A stretch of DNA of 52,037 bases, taken from NCBI GenBank assembly GCA_011390755.1, contig JAABRU010000027.1, forward strand, positions 1 to 52,037, read 5' to 3'. A model generated the notes under the pieces. That model ran no database searches. It worked only from the letters and a program-made list of their open reading frames with translations, and was not told the DNA's origin. The DNA is from Desulfobacteraceae bacterium. GTDB lineage: Bacteria; Desulfobacterota; Desulfobacteria; Desulfobacterales; Desulfococcaceae. The translations under genes were made by a program, and so were the position numbers. This document shows, piece after piece, positions 34,838 to 43,514 of the stretch (its first letter is position 1; the number at the start of each line of letters is the position of its first letter).

Positions 34838-35401
34838 ATGCTGGAAAGCAGCGACCTGAGAAAAGGTCTGAAACTTGAAATGGACGGCGACCCCTATATC
34901 ATTACCCAGTTTTCATTTGTAAAACCCGGCAAAGGTCAGGCCCTTTACAAATGCAAACTGAAAAACATGGTCACCGGTTCGCAGTTTGACAGAACATTCC
35001 GCTCCGGCGACAAATTCAATGAAGCCAATCTGGAAGAACATGAAATGGAATATCTTTATTTTGACGGTGAAAACTACTGCTTCATGAATACTTCCAATTA
35101 TGAACAGGAAATGCTGACCGCGGATCAGGTCGGGGATGCAGTAAACCTGATGAAAGAAAATACCGTATGCAATGTGCTTTTTTTTGAAGGAGGAGCCATC
35201 GGTCTTACCCTGCCCAATTTTGTGGAACTGCGGATTACCGAATCCGAGCCCTGGGCCAAAGGGGATACCGCAGCCGGCAGCACCAAACCCGCCACCCTGG
35301 AAACCGGCCATGTTCTCCAGGTTCCGCCTTTTGTCAATGAGGGAGAAAAAATCCGCATTGACACCCGCACCGGGGAATATGTGGAACGGGTGAAAGAATA
35401 A
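34838..35401 (+). CDS. efp: Translation elongation factor P
   Basis: Binds stalled ribosomes next to the P-site tRNA and restores peptide bond formation at consecutive prolines. 187 residues, the usual length, with three beta-barrel domains. The loop VKPGKGQAL places K32 where the modifiable lysine lies (K34 in E. coli). The C-terminal signature is TRTGEYVERVKE. Start ATG preceded by AAGGAG. No modification enzymes (EpmA/B) are in the window. Two inserted elements lie directly upstream, which may affect its expression. Confidence 0.97.
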   Translation: MLESSDLRKGLKLEMDGDPYIITQFSFVKPGKGQALYKCKLKNMVTGSQFDRTFRSGDKFNEANLEEHEMEYLYFDGENYCFMNTSNYEQEMLTADQVGDAVNLMKENTVCNVLFFEGGAIGLTLPNFVELRITESEPWAKGDTAAGSTKPATLETGHVLQVPPFVNEGEKIRIDTRTGEYVERVKE

Positions 35402-35530
35402 TTTTTCCGCTCTGTCATTTCGATTTTTTTATAAAAATCCGCTCTGTGCCATTTGATTGTAAGGTCCTGCAGTAAGCGGTTTGCCGATCAAAACAAAATA
35501 ACCGCCGCACCGCTTATTACCTCATGAGTC

Positions 35531-35706
35531 TGTAATGTAACATACCCTTTGAGAAAAACTGTTTCATTTACTGATTATATTTAATATTTTATTCAAAGAA
35601 ACCCGGAGTCCGAAAGCTGGCGGAGCGGTCTTTCGCCCGGGCTCCTTCGGAGCGCGGGCGAAAAATAATTTTCGCACTCCTTTCTCAAAGACTATGTTAC
35701 ATTACA
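35531..35706. repeat. Inverted-repeat element, family J, copy 2
   Basis: Perfect 14-bp ends TGTAATGTAACATA and TATGTTACATTACA, extending to GAGAAAAA / TTTCTCA. The interior holds CCCGGGCTCCTTCGGAGCGCGGG, a strong hairpin. Confidence 0.7.
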
Positions 35707-35794
35707 TCGTGAGTCATAATTTTTCCGTAACTGTCTGAAATTAATGAATCCCCTTTTTGCAAATATGGATTCATACGGATTTTCAAACAGTTAA

Positions 35795-35931
35795 TCTGAA
35801 TTATTCATAAATTCACTTTTTGCTGTAAATTCAGGATATGCCAAAAAAACGGGTTTTAAAACCGTTTTTATGAATTCTTTTATCTATCAGTAATATATCC
35901 TGATTCTGGTGGGACGTATGAATAATGCAGG
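35795..35931. mobile_element. MITE-like element, family I, copy 2, flanked by TTAA
   Basis: 137 bp, ends TCTGAATTATTCAT and ATGAATAATGCAGG, flanked by TTAA at 35791-35794 and 35932-35935. The interior closely follows the copy at 7369-7503. Confidence 0.8.
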
Positions 35932-35966
35932 TTAAAGGAATCCCCTGCCCCATACCGTCAGGCTAA

Positions 35967-36055
35967 GAACCTATCCGGAAACCTCCGAAACCGATTTTTG
36001 GAACCGGTGAAAACAGGGGATCAGAATACCGAAAGACAGGTTTTCGGATAGGCTC
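35967..36055. mobile_element. Inverted-repeat element, family H, copy 3, flanked by TAA
   Basis: Ends GAACCTATCCGGAAACCT and AGGTTTTCGGATAGGCTC, with TAA on each side (35964-35966 and 36056-36058). Confidence 0.75.
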
Positions 36056-36165
36056 TAAGAGTGGCGGAGAGCCAAACTTACAGTTTGACAGGCTGAAATA
36101 ATTCGGGGAAAAACCTGCCAAACTGTAAGTCTGGCACTCCAAAATGCCCCCGCCCCTGACACCTG

Positions 36166-38217
36166 TTATTTATCCTGCAGTATTTCCCGAATGGCTGCCA
36201 GCAGATCATCAAGGGGAAGCGGTTTTTCATAAGTCCGGACGGCCCCCAGGTCTGCGGCAGTTTTCAAAGACAGGGGCATGCCCATACTGCCACCGCCGGA
36301 AATCGCAATGATGCGTATTTCAGGAAAGGCACGGATCAGTTCGTAAATCATGTCCACCCCTCTTTTTTCCGGCATCAGCATATCGCTAATCACCAGATCA
36401 GGGCTGTGTATATTGCAAAGATGAATACCGGCTTTTCCGTTTTCGGCTTCAATGACTTCATATCCGGAACGTTGCAGCATCAGGCGCAGCATTTCCCGGA
36501 TTTCCGGATCATCGTCAACAACCAGAATTTTCTTTTTGTCCTGATCCAGTATCTGCCGGATACGGGAAAGCAGGAGCTCGCGGGTCACCGGTTTGACAAG
36601 ATGATCCCGGATACCCGCCTCTCCGGCCTCCCTGCCGGAAATACATTCTTCTCTTCCCGAGCAGATGATGACAGGGGTATCTTTACGGATTTCAAGTATT
36701 TTCAAAGCCATATCATATCCACTTATGCCGGGCATATGCTGATCCGAAAGCACCAGATCAATATCATCGGCCTGTGCCTGAAAAAAATCCAGGGCTTCCG
36801 AACCGCTGTTTTTTCCGCTGACCCGGTATCCGGCCCGGCGCAGCATATGACTCACCATGGCAACGTGGGACTGTTCATCATCCACAATCAGAATATGCTC
36901 ATTTCCGCCCGGCAGTCTGCAGTCCGTCTTTTTCTCCGCATTTTCCGCAACTGTTTCCGCAGCGGATATCGGCAGATAAACAAAAAAACATGTACCGGTT
37001 CCGGGGATACTTTCAACACGGATGCCGCCCTTGAGATTTTTTACAATACCGTAAACAGTGGCAAGCCCCATTCCGCTCCCCTCTTCTTTGTTTTTGGTCG
37101 TGAAATAGGGTTCAAAAATTCTTTCCAGCACATCGGCCTCCATTCCGCATCCCGTATCTCTGACGGAGAAACGGACATAAGAACCGGGACTGAGATCCGG
37201 AATTTCCCTGCTGTTTTCCCCCAGAGAAATTTCTTCCGATTCTATCAGCAGTACCCCGCCTTCCGCAGACATGGACTGATAGGCATTGATGCAGAGATTC
37301 ATAATAATCTGGCGGATATGGGTAGGGTCTGCCATGACAGCGCCGGAAAGGGGGGAAAGATTTTCCTGCAGTTGTACAGCAGATGGCAGTGTATTTTTCA
37401 GAAGTGTCAGCACTTCGTGAATGCTGTCCGAAATATTTACCGGCATTTTCTGCCCCTCCGACTTGCGGGCAAAAGCAAGAATCTGTGCAACCAGTGCCCT
37501 CCCCATATGAACTGTGCGAATTACATTTTTCAGAAAACTGCCCGCGATGCTGTTTTCGGGTATTTCATCCAGGGCCATTTCCGTATATCCCAGAATGGGG
37601 AATAAAATATTGTTCAGGTCATGGGCAATACCGGAGGCCATAATTCCCAGACTTTCCAGTCTTTGGGCATGGCGGAGCTGTTCCCGTATTTTTTCCTGCT
37701 CCGCCAGAATCTGTATGCGTTCCCGAATATCTCTTGCAATAATCAGTACTGCGGTTTTCTGCCGGTATTCAATAAGGCGGCAGTTGATTTCTGCGGGAAT
37801 CACTGCATTGTCCCGGCACAGCAAAAGTGCTTCCGCCACCACCCTTTTTTCCTGCTGAAGTTCTTTCAGGCGGTCGGCGAATATATCACTGTTTTCCCAA
37901 TCTTCCACATCCGGCAGGGACATTGCGGAGAGTTTTTCCCGGGAATATCCCAAAAGCCTGCAGGCAGCGTCGTTTACTTCCAGGAAACGGCCCTGCAGGT
38001 CATGAATGAAAATGGCATCCCCAGCGCTGTTGAAAAGGGTTTTGTAACGGCTTTCCGATTCCCGCAGTTTTTCGGCTGTCTGCTGCAGCGCCCGGTTTGC
38101 GGCTTCCAGTTTCCGCCGCTTTTCTTTTTCAGATCTGTATACTGCAGCCAAATCTTCCGCATATTTGTTTAGCTGCCCCTCCTGCAATGAATTCTGTTCC
38201 GTCTGATTTTTCTTCAT
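36166..38217 (-). CDS. PAS-domain hybrid histidine kinase with two receiver domains
   Basis: Soluble two-component sensor of 683 residues with no membrane segment. Order: N-terminal coiled coil (about 1-55), PAS domain (55-165, YKTLFNSAGDAIFIHDLQGR), HisKA with the phospho-acceptor H199 (MASGIAHDLNNIL), HATPase with the N box (IIMNLCINAY), DTGCGM and GSGMGLATVYG, then two receivers with phospho-acceptor D492 (LVLSDQHMPG) and D612 (LVISDMLMPE), and their conserved lysines in LVKPV and YEKPL. No output domain, so the signal probably passes to another protein. The second receiver has a glycine-rich SGGGSMGMP in place of the usual Thr/Ser turn. It stands alone, with no partner gene adjacent. Confidence 0.95.
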   Translation of the reverse strand: MKKNQTEQNSLQEGQLNKYAEDLAAVYRSEKEKRRKLEAANRALQQTAEKLRESESRYKTLFNSAGDAIFIHDLQGRFLEVNDAACRLLGYSREKLSAMSLPDVEDWENSDIFADRLKELQQEKRVVAEALLLCRDNAVIPAEINCRLIEYRQKTAVLIIARDIRERIQILAEQEKIREQLRHAQRLESLGIMASGIAHDLNNILFPILGYTEMALDEIPENSIAGSFLKNVIRTVHMGRALVAQILAFARKSEGQKMPVNISDSIHEVLTLLKNTLPSAVQLQENLSPLSGAVMADPTHIRQIIMNLCINAYQSMSAEGGVLLIESEEISLGENSREIPDLSPGSYVRFSVRDTGCGMEADVLERIFEPYFTTKNKEEGSGMGLATVYGIVKNLKGGIRVESIPGTGTCFFVYLPISAAETVAENAEKKTDCRLPGGNEHILIVDDEQSHVAMVSHMLRRAGYRVSGKNSGSEALDFFQAQADDIDLVLSDQHMPGISGYDMALKILEIRKDTPVIICSGREECISGREAGEAGIRDHLVKPVTRELLLSRIRQILDQDKKKILVVDDDPEIREMLRLMLQRSGYEVIEAENGKAGIHLCNIHSPDLVISDMLMPEKRGVDMIYELIRAFPEIRIIAISGGGSMGMPLSLKTAADLGAVRTYEKPLPLDDLLAAIREILQDK

Positions 38218-38767
38218 AAGTAGTTTGCTCTTTTACATGAAAGCATCAGAAATTAAAATAATTTCTGATGTTTAAAATTGATCATACCAATTTTCTTTCA
38301 TGCTTCGTTGTGAGTTATAACTCATGGCAATTTATACAGTGTTTAAGATAATTATTTTGGGCAGGTTGGATGAGGAACGAACCTCAATCTACAGGAAACC
38401 CCAAAAATATTTTCTTAAAAGCTATATAAAAATTTCAGAAATTGAAATAATTTCTGAGGCATAAAAAGTCAATTGTGGAAATTTAAAATAAAAACAGACA
38501 GTTTTGCCCCCGAACGCAAGAGAGGGGAAGGAGAATATTTTTTCCATCCGCCCGGGACTCTGAACCCATAAAAACAAAACTGACAGAGCATCAGCAATTT
38601 GTCAACCTGTTTTGAAATGTCTGCTGTGCCCGGCTTACCGTCCATAAATCTTTCATCAGAAACAGGGGTGCTTTGTTTCATTTAAAATTATGGATTCAAA
38701 AATTTATAAAAATTAAAATATCAGCATGTTAGAAATCAGGTTATCCACAATTTTAACTGAAACAGTG
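38218..38767. other. Gap upstream of the kinase gene
   Basis: Contains a family E element (38335-38426) and AT-rich sequence with repeated AATAATTTCTGA strings (38250-38270 and 38445-38460). An open frame at 38469-38681 has no codon pattern or ribosome site to support it. Confidence 0.4.
38335..38426. repeat. Inverted-repeat element, family E, copy 2
   Basis: About 92 bp, ends TACAGTGTTTAAGATAATTA and its imperfect complement finishing TTTTCTTAAAAGCTATA, with a GAACGAACCTCAATCTAC centre. Confidence 0.6.
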
Positions 38768-38790
38768 CAGGAGTTACGCAGTTGAATTTT

Positions 38791-38894
38791 GACGATCTCG
38801 TAAAAAAAAGTCAAAAAATCAGGTTTTGATACACATTAATCTGCTGATTTTATTAACAGAGATTTTCAGAAATCTGACTTTTTACGGGTTCATC
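38791..38894. mobile_element. Family B element between AATTTT repeats
   Basis: 104 bp, ends GACGATCTCGTAAAAAAAAG and CTTTTTACGGGTTCATC. Confidence 0.8.
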
Positions 38895-38900
38895 AATTTT

Positions 38901-39020
38901 GATGATCCCGTAAAAAGTCGGTCAGAAAAAAATCTGCCACATTATAATGCGACTGTATCAGCATTTTACAGCAGTATACTGTGGTCAGAATGTCCGGTTC
39001 TGACTTTTTACGAAACCATC
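38901..39020. mobile_element. Family B element, second tandem copy
   Basis: 120 bp, ends GATGATCCCGTAAAAAGTC and GACTTTTTACGAAACCATC. It shares the AATTTT between it and the first copy. Confidence 0.8.
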
Positions 39021-39252
39021 AATTTTAACTGCTTGAATTTATTAATTAGTGTCCTGCCCTTATTGAAAAGCCTTGTCCGCCGGGCTTTTGCAAATGATTC
39101 AGAAAATTATCCGATCCGTTTCAGAATCAGTGCATTAACAGACGGATGCAGGGTCTTTTCAATTATCACAGGACACAATCATTTATTATGTGCCTGAAAA
39201 ATTGACAGTCAATAAAAACAGCAGATTATATTTCAACCGCGTAACTCCTGCA

Positions 39253-39616
39253 GAAAATATCAAACAGAATTCAGTCCTTTCCCTTATCACCCCGGCGAAA
39301 TTTTTTCTGAAATACGGAGACAGACGTTCTGTTTACAGAAAATCTGTTGCCATAGAATATATTCTGTGATAATCGGTTTCTTTTGCTGTATGCGGGAAAT
39401 TGTTACAATTGTTTATGCAGATCTTTCTCGCGGCAGGCCGCCTTCGGAAACATTTTGCAGGGCCCTGTGCGCGGGGAAAGTCCGCAAAAACAGATTTTCC
39501 CCTTCCACAGCAATGGATACTGCGGGTTTTTCATAATGAAAAACAGGAGATACCGGATTTTCATTCCATAAGGGGTGAAATCATATTAACACTGTTGTTT
39601 TCATGTGGAGGAAATA
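39253..39616. other. Upstream region of the redox operon
   Basis: No gene or repeat that I can support. It contains the operon's leader with a GGAGG ribosome site at about 39607-39611. A promoter is expected here but no consensus pair stood out. Confidence 0.35.
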
Positions 39617-40327
39617 ATGTATGATTTTCTGATCGGGCCCATGCTGGCTGTTACGCTTGTGATTTTTATCGGGGGACTTGCATACCGGATTCATCAGTTT
39701 TTTCAGTTATCCGGAGAAGTGAAAATTGATCCTGCCGCGCTGCCGAAAGACATCCGCACCGATGTCGAAAACAGGGAAAAAGAAGAATATGTCCGCATCA
39801 ATTCTGCAAGCGATGTTTTTCTGAAATGGAAAATAAAACTCAAACGGACTTTTCTGGGAAAACATCCGGTATTTTCGGCTGTTACCATTGTTTTTCATCT
39901 TATCCTGCTGTTTCTGCCCATTGTCACGGTGGGACATAATGTCCTTCTGGATGATTATTTCGGCTTCCGCTTTCCCACCCTGTCCGAAAGCACAGTGGAT
40001 AATCTGACCCTGCTTTTTATCCTGCTTTTTCTTTTCTTTTTTCTGCGCCGGATTCTTTCCGCCAGAGTCAGATCCGTCAGCACCTGGCGGGATTATCTCG
40101 CCCTTTTTGCCACCGGTGCGCCTTTTATCACGGGCTTTCTGGCTTTCCACCAGATATTTTCCTATGACATCATTTTATATCTGCATATTATCTGCGGAGA
40201 ACTGATGCTGATCGCCATTCCTTTTACCAAACTGGCACATATGCCTTTCTTCATTCTTGCCCGCTTCATGATACGGAATGAACTCAGCTTCGGAACCGGA
40301 ACCCGGAAATGGCTTGAAAATAATTAA
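39617..40327 (+). CDS. NarI-like membrane cytochrome b (TmcC/DsrM-like) subunit
   Basis: Predicted heme b quinone-interacting membrane subunit of 236 residues. Five hydrophobic segments are visible (FLIGPMLAVTLVIFIGGLAY; VFSAVTIVFHLILLFLPIVT; LTLLFILLFLFFFLRRILSA; LALFATGAPFITGFLAFHQI; IILYLHIICGELMLIAIPFT), with histidines in FHLIL, VGHNV, FHQIF, LYLHI and LAHMP placed to bind hemes. This fits the membrane subunits of Tmc, Dsr and Hme complexes. The ATG at 39617 is chosen for its GGAGG spacing over a GTG at 39605. First gene of a four-gene operon. In known complexes the partner is a CCG-domain HdrD-like protein; here it is only a small ferredoxin-like protein. Confidence 0.85.
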   Translation: MYDFLIGPMLAVTLVIFIGGLAYRIHQFFQLSGEVKIDPAALPKDIRTDVENREKEEYVRINSASDVFLKWKIKLKRTFLGKHPVFSAVTIVFHLILLFLPIVTVGHNVLLDDYFGFRFPTLSESTVDNLTLLFILLFLFFFLRRILSARVRSVSTWRDYLALFATGAPFITGFLAFHQIFSYDIILYLHIICGELMLIAIPFTKLAHMPFFILARFMIRNELSFGTGTRKWLENN

Positions 40328-40344
40328 TATACGGAGGAGTTGTT

Positions 40345-40734
40345 ATGGACGCAGTCTCATTGGTTGAGGAGAATTCAATCCGGAAAATGCTGGATCAGAA
40401 AAAGAACATGGAGTTCTTTCTCTCTGTATGCGTAGGTTGCGGAATGTGTGCAGACAGTTGTTTTCTCTATGTCAACAATAACAAAGACCCCAGTTATATG
40501 CCCTCTTACAAGGCGGTTCATTCTCTGGGGAAAATGTACCGCAAAAAAGGCAGGGTCAGCCGCCGGGAACTGGAGGAAATGAAGGATTTGATCTGGGACA
40601 AATGTGTCCTGTGCACCCGGTGCTACTGTCCGGTAGGCATCAGTATTCCCAGTATGATTTCCTGGGCCAGAAGCATCTGCCGCTCCCAGGGTGTTTTCCG
40701 TGAATATGATCAGACGGATGAATTATCCAAATAA
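40345..40734 (+). CDS. HdrC-like 4Fe-4S protein
   Basis: 129-residue cytosolic or membrane-attached electron carrier with two cysteine clusters: CVGCGMCADSC (about 31-41) and CVLCTRCYCP (about 92-101). Each resembles one 4Fe-4S site, although the fourth ligand of the second set is followed by proline directly (CYCP). The spacing between clusters and the helical linker are HdrC-like; the CCG domains of TmcB or DsrK are absent, and the gene ends with a normal stop before the next ribosome site, so it is not an obvious truncation. GGAGG precedes the start. Likely transfers electrons between the membrane cytochrome b and a cytosolic partner. Confidence 0.85.
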   Translation: MDAVSLVEENSIRKMLDQKKNMEFFLSVCVGCGMCADSCFLYVNNNKDPSYMPSYKAVHSLGKMYRKKGRVSRRELEEMKDLIWDKCVLCTRCYCPVGISIPSMISWARSICRSQGVFREYDQTDELSK

Positions 40735-40766
40735 AGTTTAATACTAAGCTAAAGGAATATATCGTT

Positions 40767-41177
40767 ATGGACAGAATGTTGCTCAGTGCCTTTATCATTT
40801 GGCTGATAACCCTGTCTCTTTTCCGCCTGGGACCTGCGGTTCCCGCAGCGGAAGAAGCGGCACCGGACAGAGCCCCGGCATATTTTACCCATGACAGTCA
40901 CATGGAATATGCCGACTGCAAAGCATGTCATCACCGTTATGAAAAGGGTGAAAATGTTTTGGAAGAAGATGAGCTGGACGGAAGCGATGCCATGCGCTGC
41001 CGTACCTGCCATAATGCAGATTCTTCCATTGATGCGCAGCAGGCATTTCACCGCCAGTGCATTCAGTGCCACAGAACCCTGGAAAAAGAAAACAAAACTT
41101 CCGGCCCCCGGACCTGCGGTACATGCCATCCGGTAAACATGCCGGAGGATCCGGCCCCCCTGCTGATGGAAAGATAA
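40767..41177 (+). CDS. Class III tetraheme cytochrome c (c3-like)
   Basis: Periplasmic electron carrier of 136 residues. A signal peptide (MLLSAFIIWLITLSLFRLGPAVPA) is followed by four heme-binding motifs: CKACH, CRTCH, CIQCH and CGTCH. Extra histidines (FTHDSH, CHHRY, AFHRQ) supply the sixth ligands, as in cytochrome c3. It has no partner hydrogenase or formate dehydrogenase nearby, so its local partner is probably the membrane cytochrome b of this operon. AAAGGA precedes the start. It resembles TmcA in placement, although gene order differs from known tmcABCD. Confidence 0.92.
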   Translation: MDRMLLSAFIIWLITLSLFRLGPAVPAAEEAAPDRAPAYFTHDSHMEYADCKACHHRYEKGENVLEEDELDGSDAMRCRTCHNADSSIDAQQAFHRQCIQCHRTLEKENKTSGPRTCGTCHPVNMPEDPAPLLMER

Positions 41178-41207
41178 ATTATTTCCCAAACAATTTCGGA
41201 GGATATA

Positions 41208-41921
41208 ATGGTTAAAGGAAAAAGAAAACCTTTTGAAGAAATCAAAGACATGGTCAGGAGACATCGGAAAGTGCTGAATGTCGGCTGCGGCGGTTGTGTA
41301 TCGGTCTGTTATGCCGGTGGTATGAAAGAAGTAAATATCCTCAATGAACAGCTCCGTGCCTCTTTCAAGCAGGAAGATGTACCGTTTATAATAGATGCCT
41401 ATACCGTAGAACGTCAGTGCAACCAGGACCTGCTGGCAGAGCTGGATAATGTGGCCCCCAAATACGAAGCCATGCTGTCCATGGCCTGCGGTGCCGGATG
41501 TCAGTATCTGGCAGAAAGATTTCCGGGCATCCCGGTATATCCGGCCATCAACACCATGTTTATCGGTGTGGACAAAGAAATCGGTCTGTTTGAGGAAAGA
41601 TGCCGGGCCTGCGGCAGCTGTGTGCTGGGCCTTACCGGCGGTATCTGTCCTGTTACCCGCTGTGCAAAAAGCCTTTTCAACGGCCCCTGCGGCGGCACCA
41701 ATCAGACCAGCTGCGAAGTCAGCAAAGACATTCCCTGTGCCTGGTATGATATTTATTTCCGTCTGAAAGAAATCGGTCAGCTGGATAATATCCTCAGGGT
41801 CAGAGAACCCATGCAGTGGAAAAATACCACCCGCGGGGTTTTTGTGCAGGAAGGATACGAAGAACGTTTTGCCCCCAAAGAAAAAGGGGGAATCAGCAAA
41901 CTGCTTGACAGAATCCATTAA
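41208..41921 (+). CDS. metV: MetV-type methylene-tetrahydrofolate reductase C-terminal domain protein
   Basis: 237-residue cytosolic zinc- and iron-sulfur-type protein. Cysteine motifs in order: VGCGGCVSVC (about 26-35), CGAGCQYL, CRACGSCVLG, GICPVTRCAKS, NGPCGGT and CEV. The NGPCGG signature and CxxCxxC pattern are hallmarks of the MetV / MTHFR_C family, which partners MetF in the methyl branch of the Wood-Ljungdahl pathway. metF itself is not in this window. GGAGG-type ribosome site; last gene of the operon before a strong terminator. Being co-transcribed with a membrane cytochrome b and cytochrome c3 suggests electrons for or from the folate methyl branch pass through the membrane. Confidence 0.88.
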   Translation: MVKGKRKPFEEIKDMVRRHRKVLNVGCGGCVSVCYAGGMKEVNILNEQLRASFKQEDVPFIIDAYTVERQCNQDLLAELDNVAPKYEAMLSMACGAGCQYLAERFPGIPVYPAINTMFIGVDKEIGLFEERCRACGSCVLGLTGGICPVTRCAKSLFNGPCGGTNQTSCEVSKDIPCAWYDIYFRLKEIGQLDNILRVREPMQWKNTTRGVFVQEGYEERFAPKEKGGISKLLDRIH

Positions 41922-41960
41922 GAATTTTTCAATACTGAAATCCCTCTTTTTTAAATACAA

Positions 41961-41995
41961 AAAGGCCGTCCGGAATTTCCGGAGGGCCTTTTTTC
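41961..41995 (+). terminator. Rho-independent terminator of the redox operon
   Basis: AAGGCCGTCCGGAA pairs with TTCCGGAGGGCCTT, followed by TTTT, 40 bases after the metV stop. Confidence 0.85.
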
Positions 41996-42365
41996 ATTGG
42001 AAATCACCGGAAACAGATATTGAACTCCCTATTTCCGCTCCTTATTTTCGGCAGAGGGACAAGTATTCGGTCAAAAGGGATCACGGTGAATGTCAGGTAA
42101 CTTACCCTCTGTGTCTTCTCTGTGTCCTCTGCGTTTTTATTATTTTTTTACCGCAGAGAGGATTCTGTTTCCCAGTGACAGATCAGCGGATTTGACCGGC
42201 TCCCGAAATTACGGAGTGCCAAACTGAAAGTCCGGCAGTATTTTTCTGAATCATTTCAGTGTCCCGGACTTTCAGGCCTCGACGTGAGCTCCGCCGAACG
42301 TTCGGGACTCCTGACAGATTCTTTCCTTAAGTCAGTGACATTGAGTTGCCACCTATAAACGTAAC
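41996..42365. other. Gap between metV and the M48 peptidase gene
   Basis: No gene. Contains a CTCTGTGTCTTCTCTGTGTCC tandem-like stretch at about 42107-42135 and a GTGCCAAACTGAAAGTCC / GGACTTTCAGG inverted pair (about 42214-42282), also seen at 36066 and 46351. Confidence 0.5.
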
Positions 42366-43514
42366 TTACTGATTTTTCATTCCAGCAACTTTCTTCTGAA
42401 AGGCAGACAGATTCAGATCCAGGGGCATAAAATCATCTGTCTGCTCTGCAGACTCCCACATTTCCGCCAGATGTTCAATGCGTTCCCGGCCGGAGGGATG
42501 GGTGCTGAGAAAATTCAGGGAATCCTCAAGGGAGGAAAGGGTTTTCCCCACCTTGCCTTCTTCCTGTTTTCTGACCAGCATCTGAAAAAAACCGCTCATG
42601 CCCCGCGGGTCAATCCGGGCAGATGTGAGATACTGCCAGCCCCTTTCATCGGCCTCCCTTTCAAATTCCCTGGAATATTTACGGGTAAGAAGAAAGGCAC
42701 TGCCTTCTGCCAGCACTGCCGTAATGCCGGAGACATCACCGAAAAAAGCCTGAAGCAGAACAATGATTCCGGCAGAGGAGATCATCTGGCGCAGACCGTG
42801 CTGCAACGTCACATGGGCGACCTCATGGGCCAGAACCCCGGCGATCTGTTCCGGCGATTCCGCCTGCAGAATAAGCCCGGTATTGATGACGATGATACCG
42901 CCGGGCAGGGCATAGGCGTTTATTTCCCCATTGTCGGCAATATGGACTTGAAAAGAGTATGATTTCCGGGGAATCTGCGACAGCAGCGGCTCTGTAATCC
43001 GGGCCAGCATATCCTTCACCTCCCTGTCATCAATGAAACGCTGACCGGCTTTTAACTGGGTAAACACCCCCTCCCCCAGTTTTTCTTCCCAGATCGGTGG
43101 GATTTTTTCCGCAATGGCTTTGACCAGCGGATTCCTGAGCATAAAAAGACCGTATATGCCTCCTGCAGTCAGCAGGATAATCAGCGCAAGAATCTGCCAG
43201 GATTTTTTTTGCGCCTTATGAATAAGGGCAGTCTGTGCGCGGAGGGAATCGGAATCTGCCAGTACCGGATCATTCAGAATGCCATGATCTCCGGAGCAGA
43301 CCGTCCATTCGGCTTCGGACGCATGGGTGAAAAAAAGCATCCGGTCATTGGCTCCGCCTGCTTTGATATTCAGACCGTGCAGGGGCAGGGAAACGGAGTT
43401 CCCCCCGGATGCAAAGATCAGGGAATCCGTGTGAAGCAGAATTTCTCCGAAAAGCCGGTCCTCCCCGTGAAAGGCAGTGGCAGGATAACGTTTATGAGGG
43501 ATATATGTATTCAT
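42366..43514 (-). CDS. M48-family membrane metallopeptidase with N-terminal beta domain
   Basis: 382 residues. The first 90 form a soluble beta-rich domain (HGEDRLFGEILLHTDSLIFA), then one membrane segment (about 107-126, ILALIILLTAGGIYGLFML), then a zinc protease domain with HEVAH (H230, E231, H234) and the third ligand in EREADER (E287). The domain order matches M48 proteins carrying a DUF7092-type front domain. The ATG at 43514 is chosen because upstream frame sequence is cysteine-rich and atypical. Zinc ligands intact, so active. Role likely in envelope protein quality control; substrate unknown. Confidence 0.88.
   Translation of the reverse strand: MNTYIPHKRYPATAFHGEDRLFGEILLHTDSLIFASGGNSVSLPLHGLNIKAGGANDRMLFFTHASEAEWTVCSGDHGILNDPVLADSDSLRAQTALIHKAQKKSWQILALIILLTAGGIYGLFMLRNPLVKAIAEKIPPIWEEKLGEGVFTQLKAGQRFIDDREVKDMLARITEPLLSQIPRKSYSFQVHIADNGEINAYALPGGIIVINTGLILQAESPEQIAGVLAHEVAHVTLQHGLRQMISSAGIIVLLQAFFGDVSGITAVLAEGSAFLLTRKYSREFEREADERGWQYLTSARIDPRGMSGFFQMLVRKQEEGKVGKTLSSLEDSLNFLSTHPSGRERIEHLAEMWESAEQTDDFMPLDLNLSAFQKKVAGMKNQ

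Larger units (their letters stand above)
35402..36165. other. Repeat-filled gap between efp and the histidine kinase gene
   Basis: No gene. It contains family J (35531-35706), family I (35795-35931), family H (35967-36055) and a GCCAAACTTACAGTTTG pair (about 36066-36140), all listed separately. The genes on both sides converge. Confidence 0.6.
38768..39252. repeat. Family A element containing two tandem family B elements
   Basis: Outer ends CAGGAGTTACGCAGTTGAA and TTTCAACCGCGTAACTCCTG. Two family B elements, at 38791-38894 and 38901-39020, are separated and flanked by AATTTT (38785-38790, 38895-38900, 39021-39026). The open frame 38826-39197 is read through these repeats and is not a gene. 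Confidence 0.8.

Noticed and set aside
38826..39197. Open frame of 123 codons, plus strand
   Set aside because: It reads through two family B repeats and the family A interior. Sequence such as FYGFINFDDPVKSRS comes from the repeat ends, and there is no ribosome site.
40345..40734. Truncated TmcB or DsrK as explanation of the small Fe-S protein
   Set aside because: The gene ends cleanly, with the next ribosome site close by, and no CCG-domain remnants follow in any frame; an HdrC-like stand-alone protein fits better.
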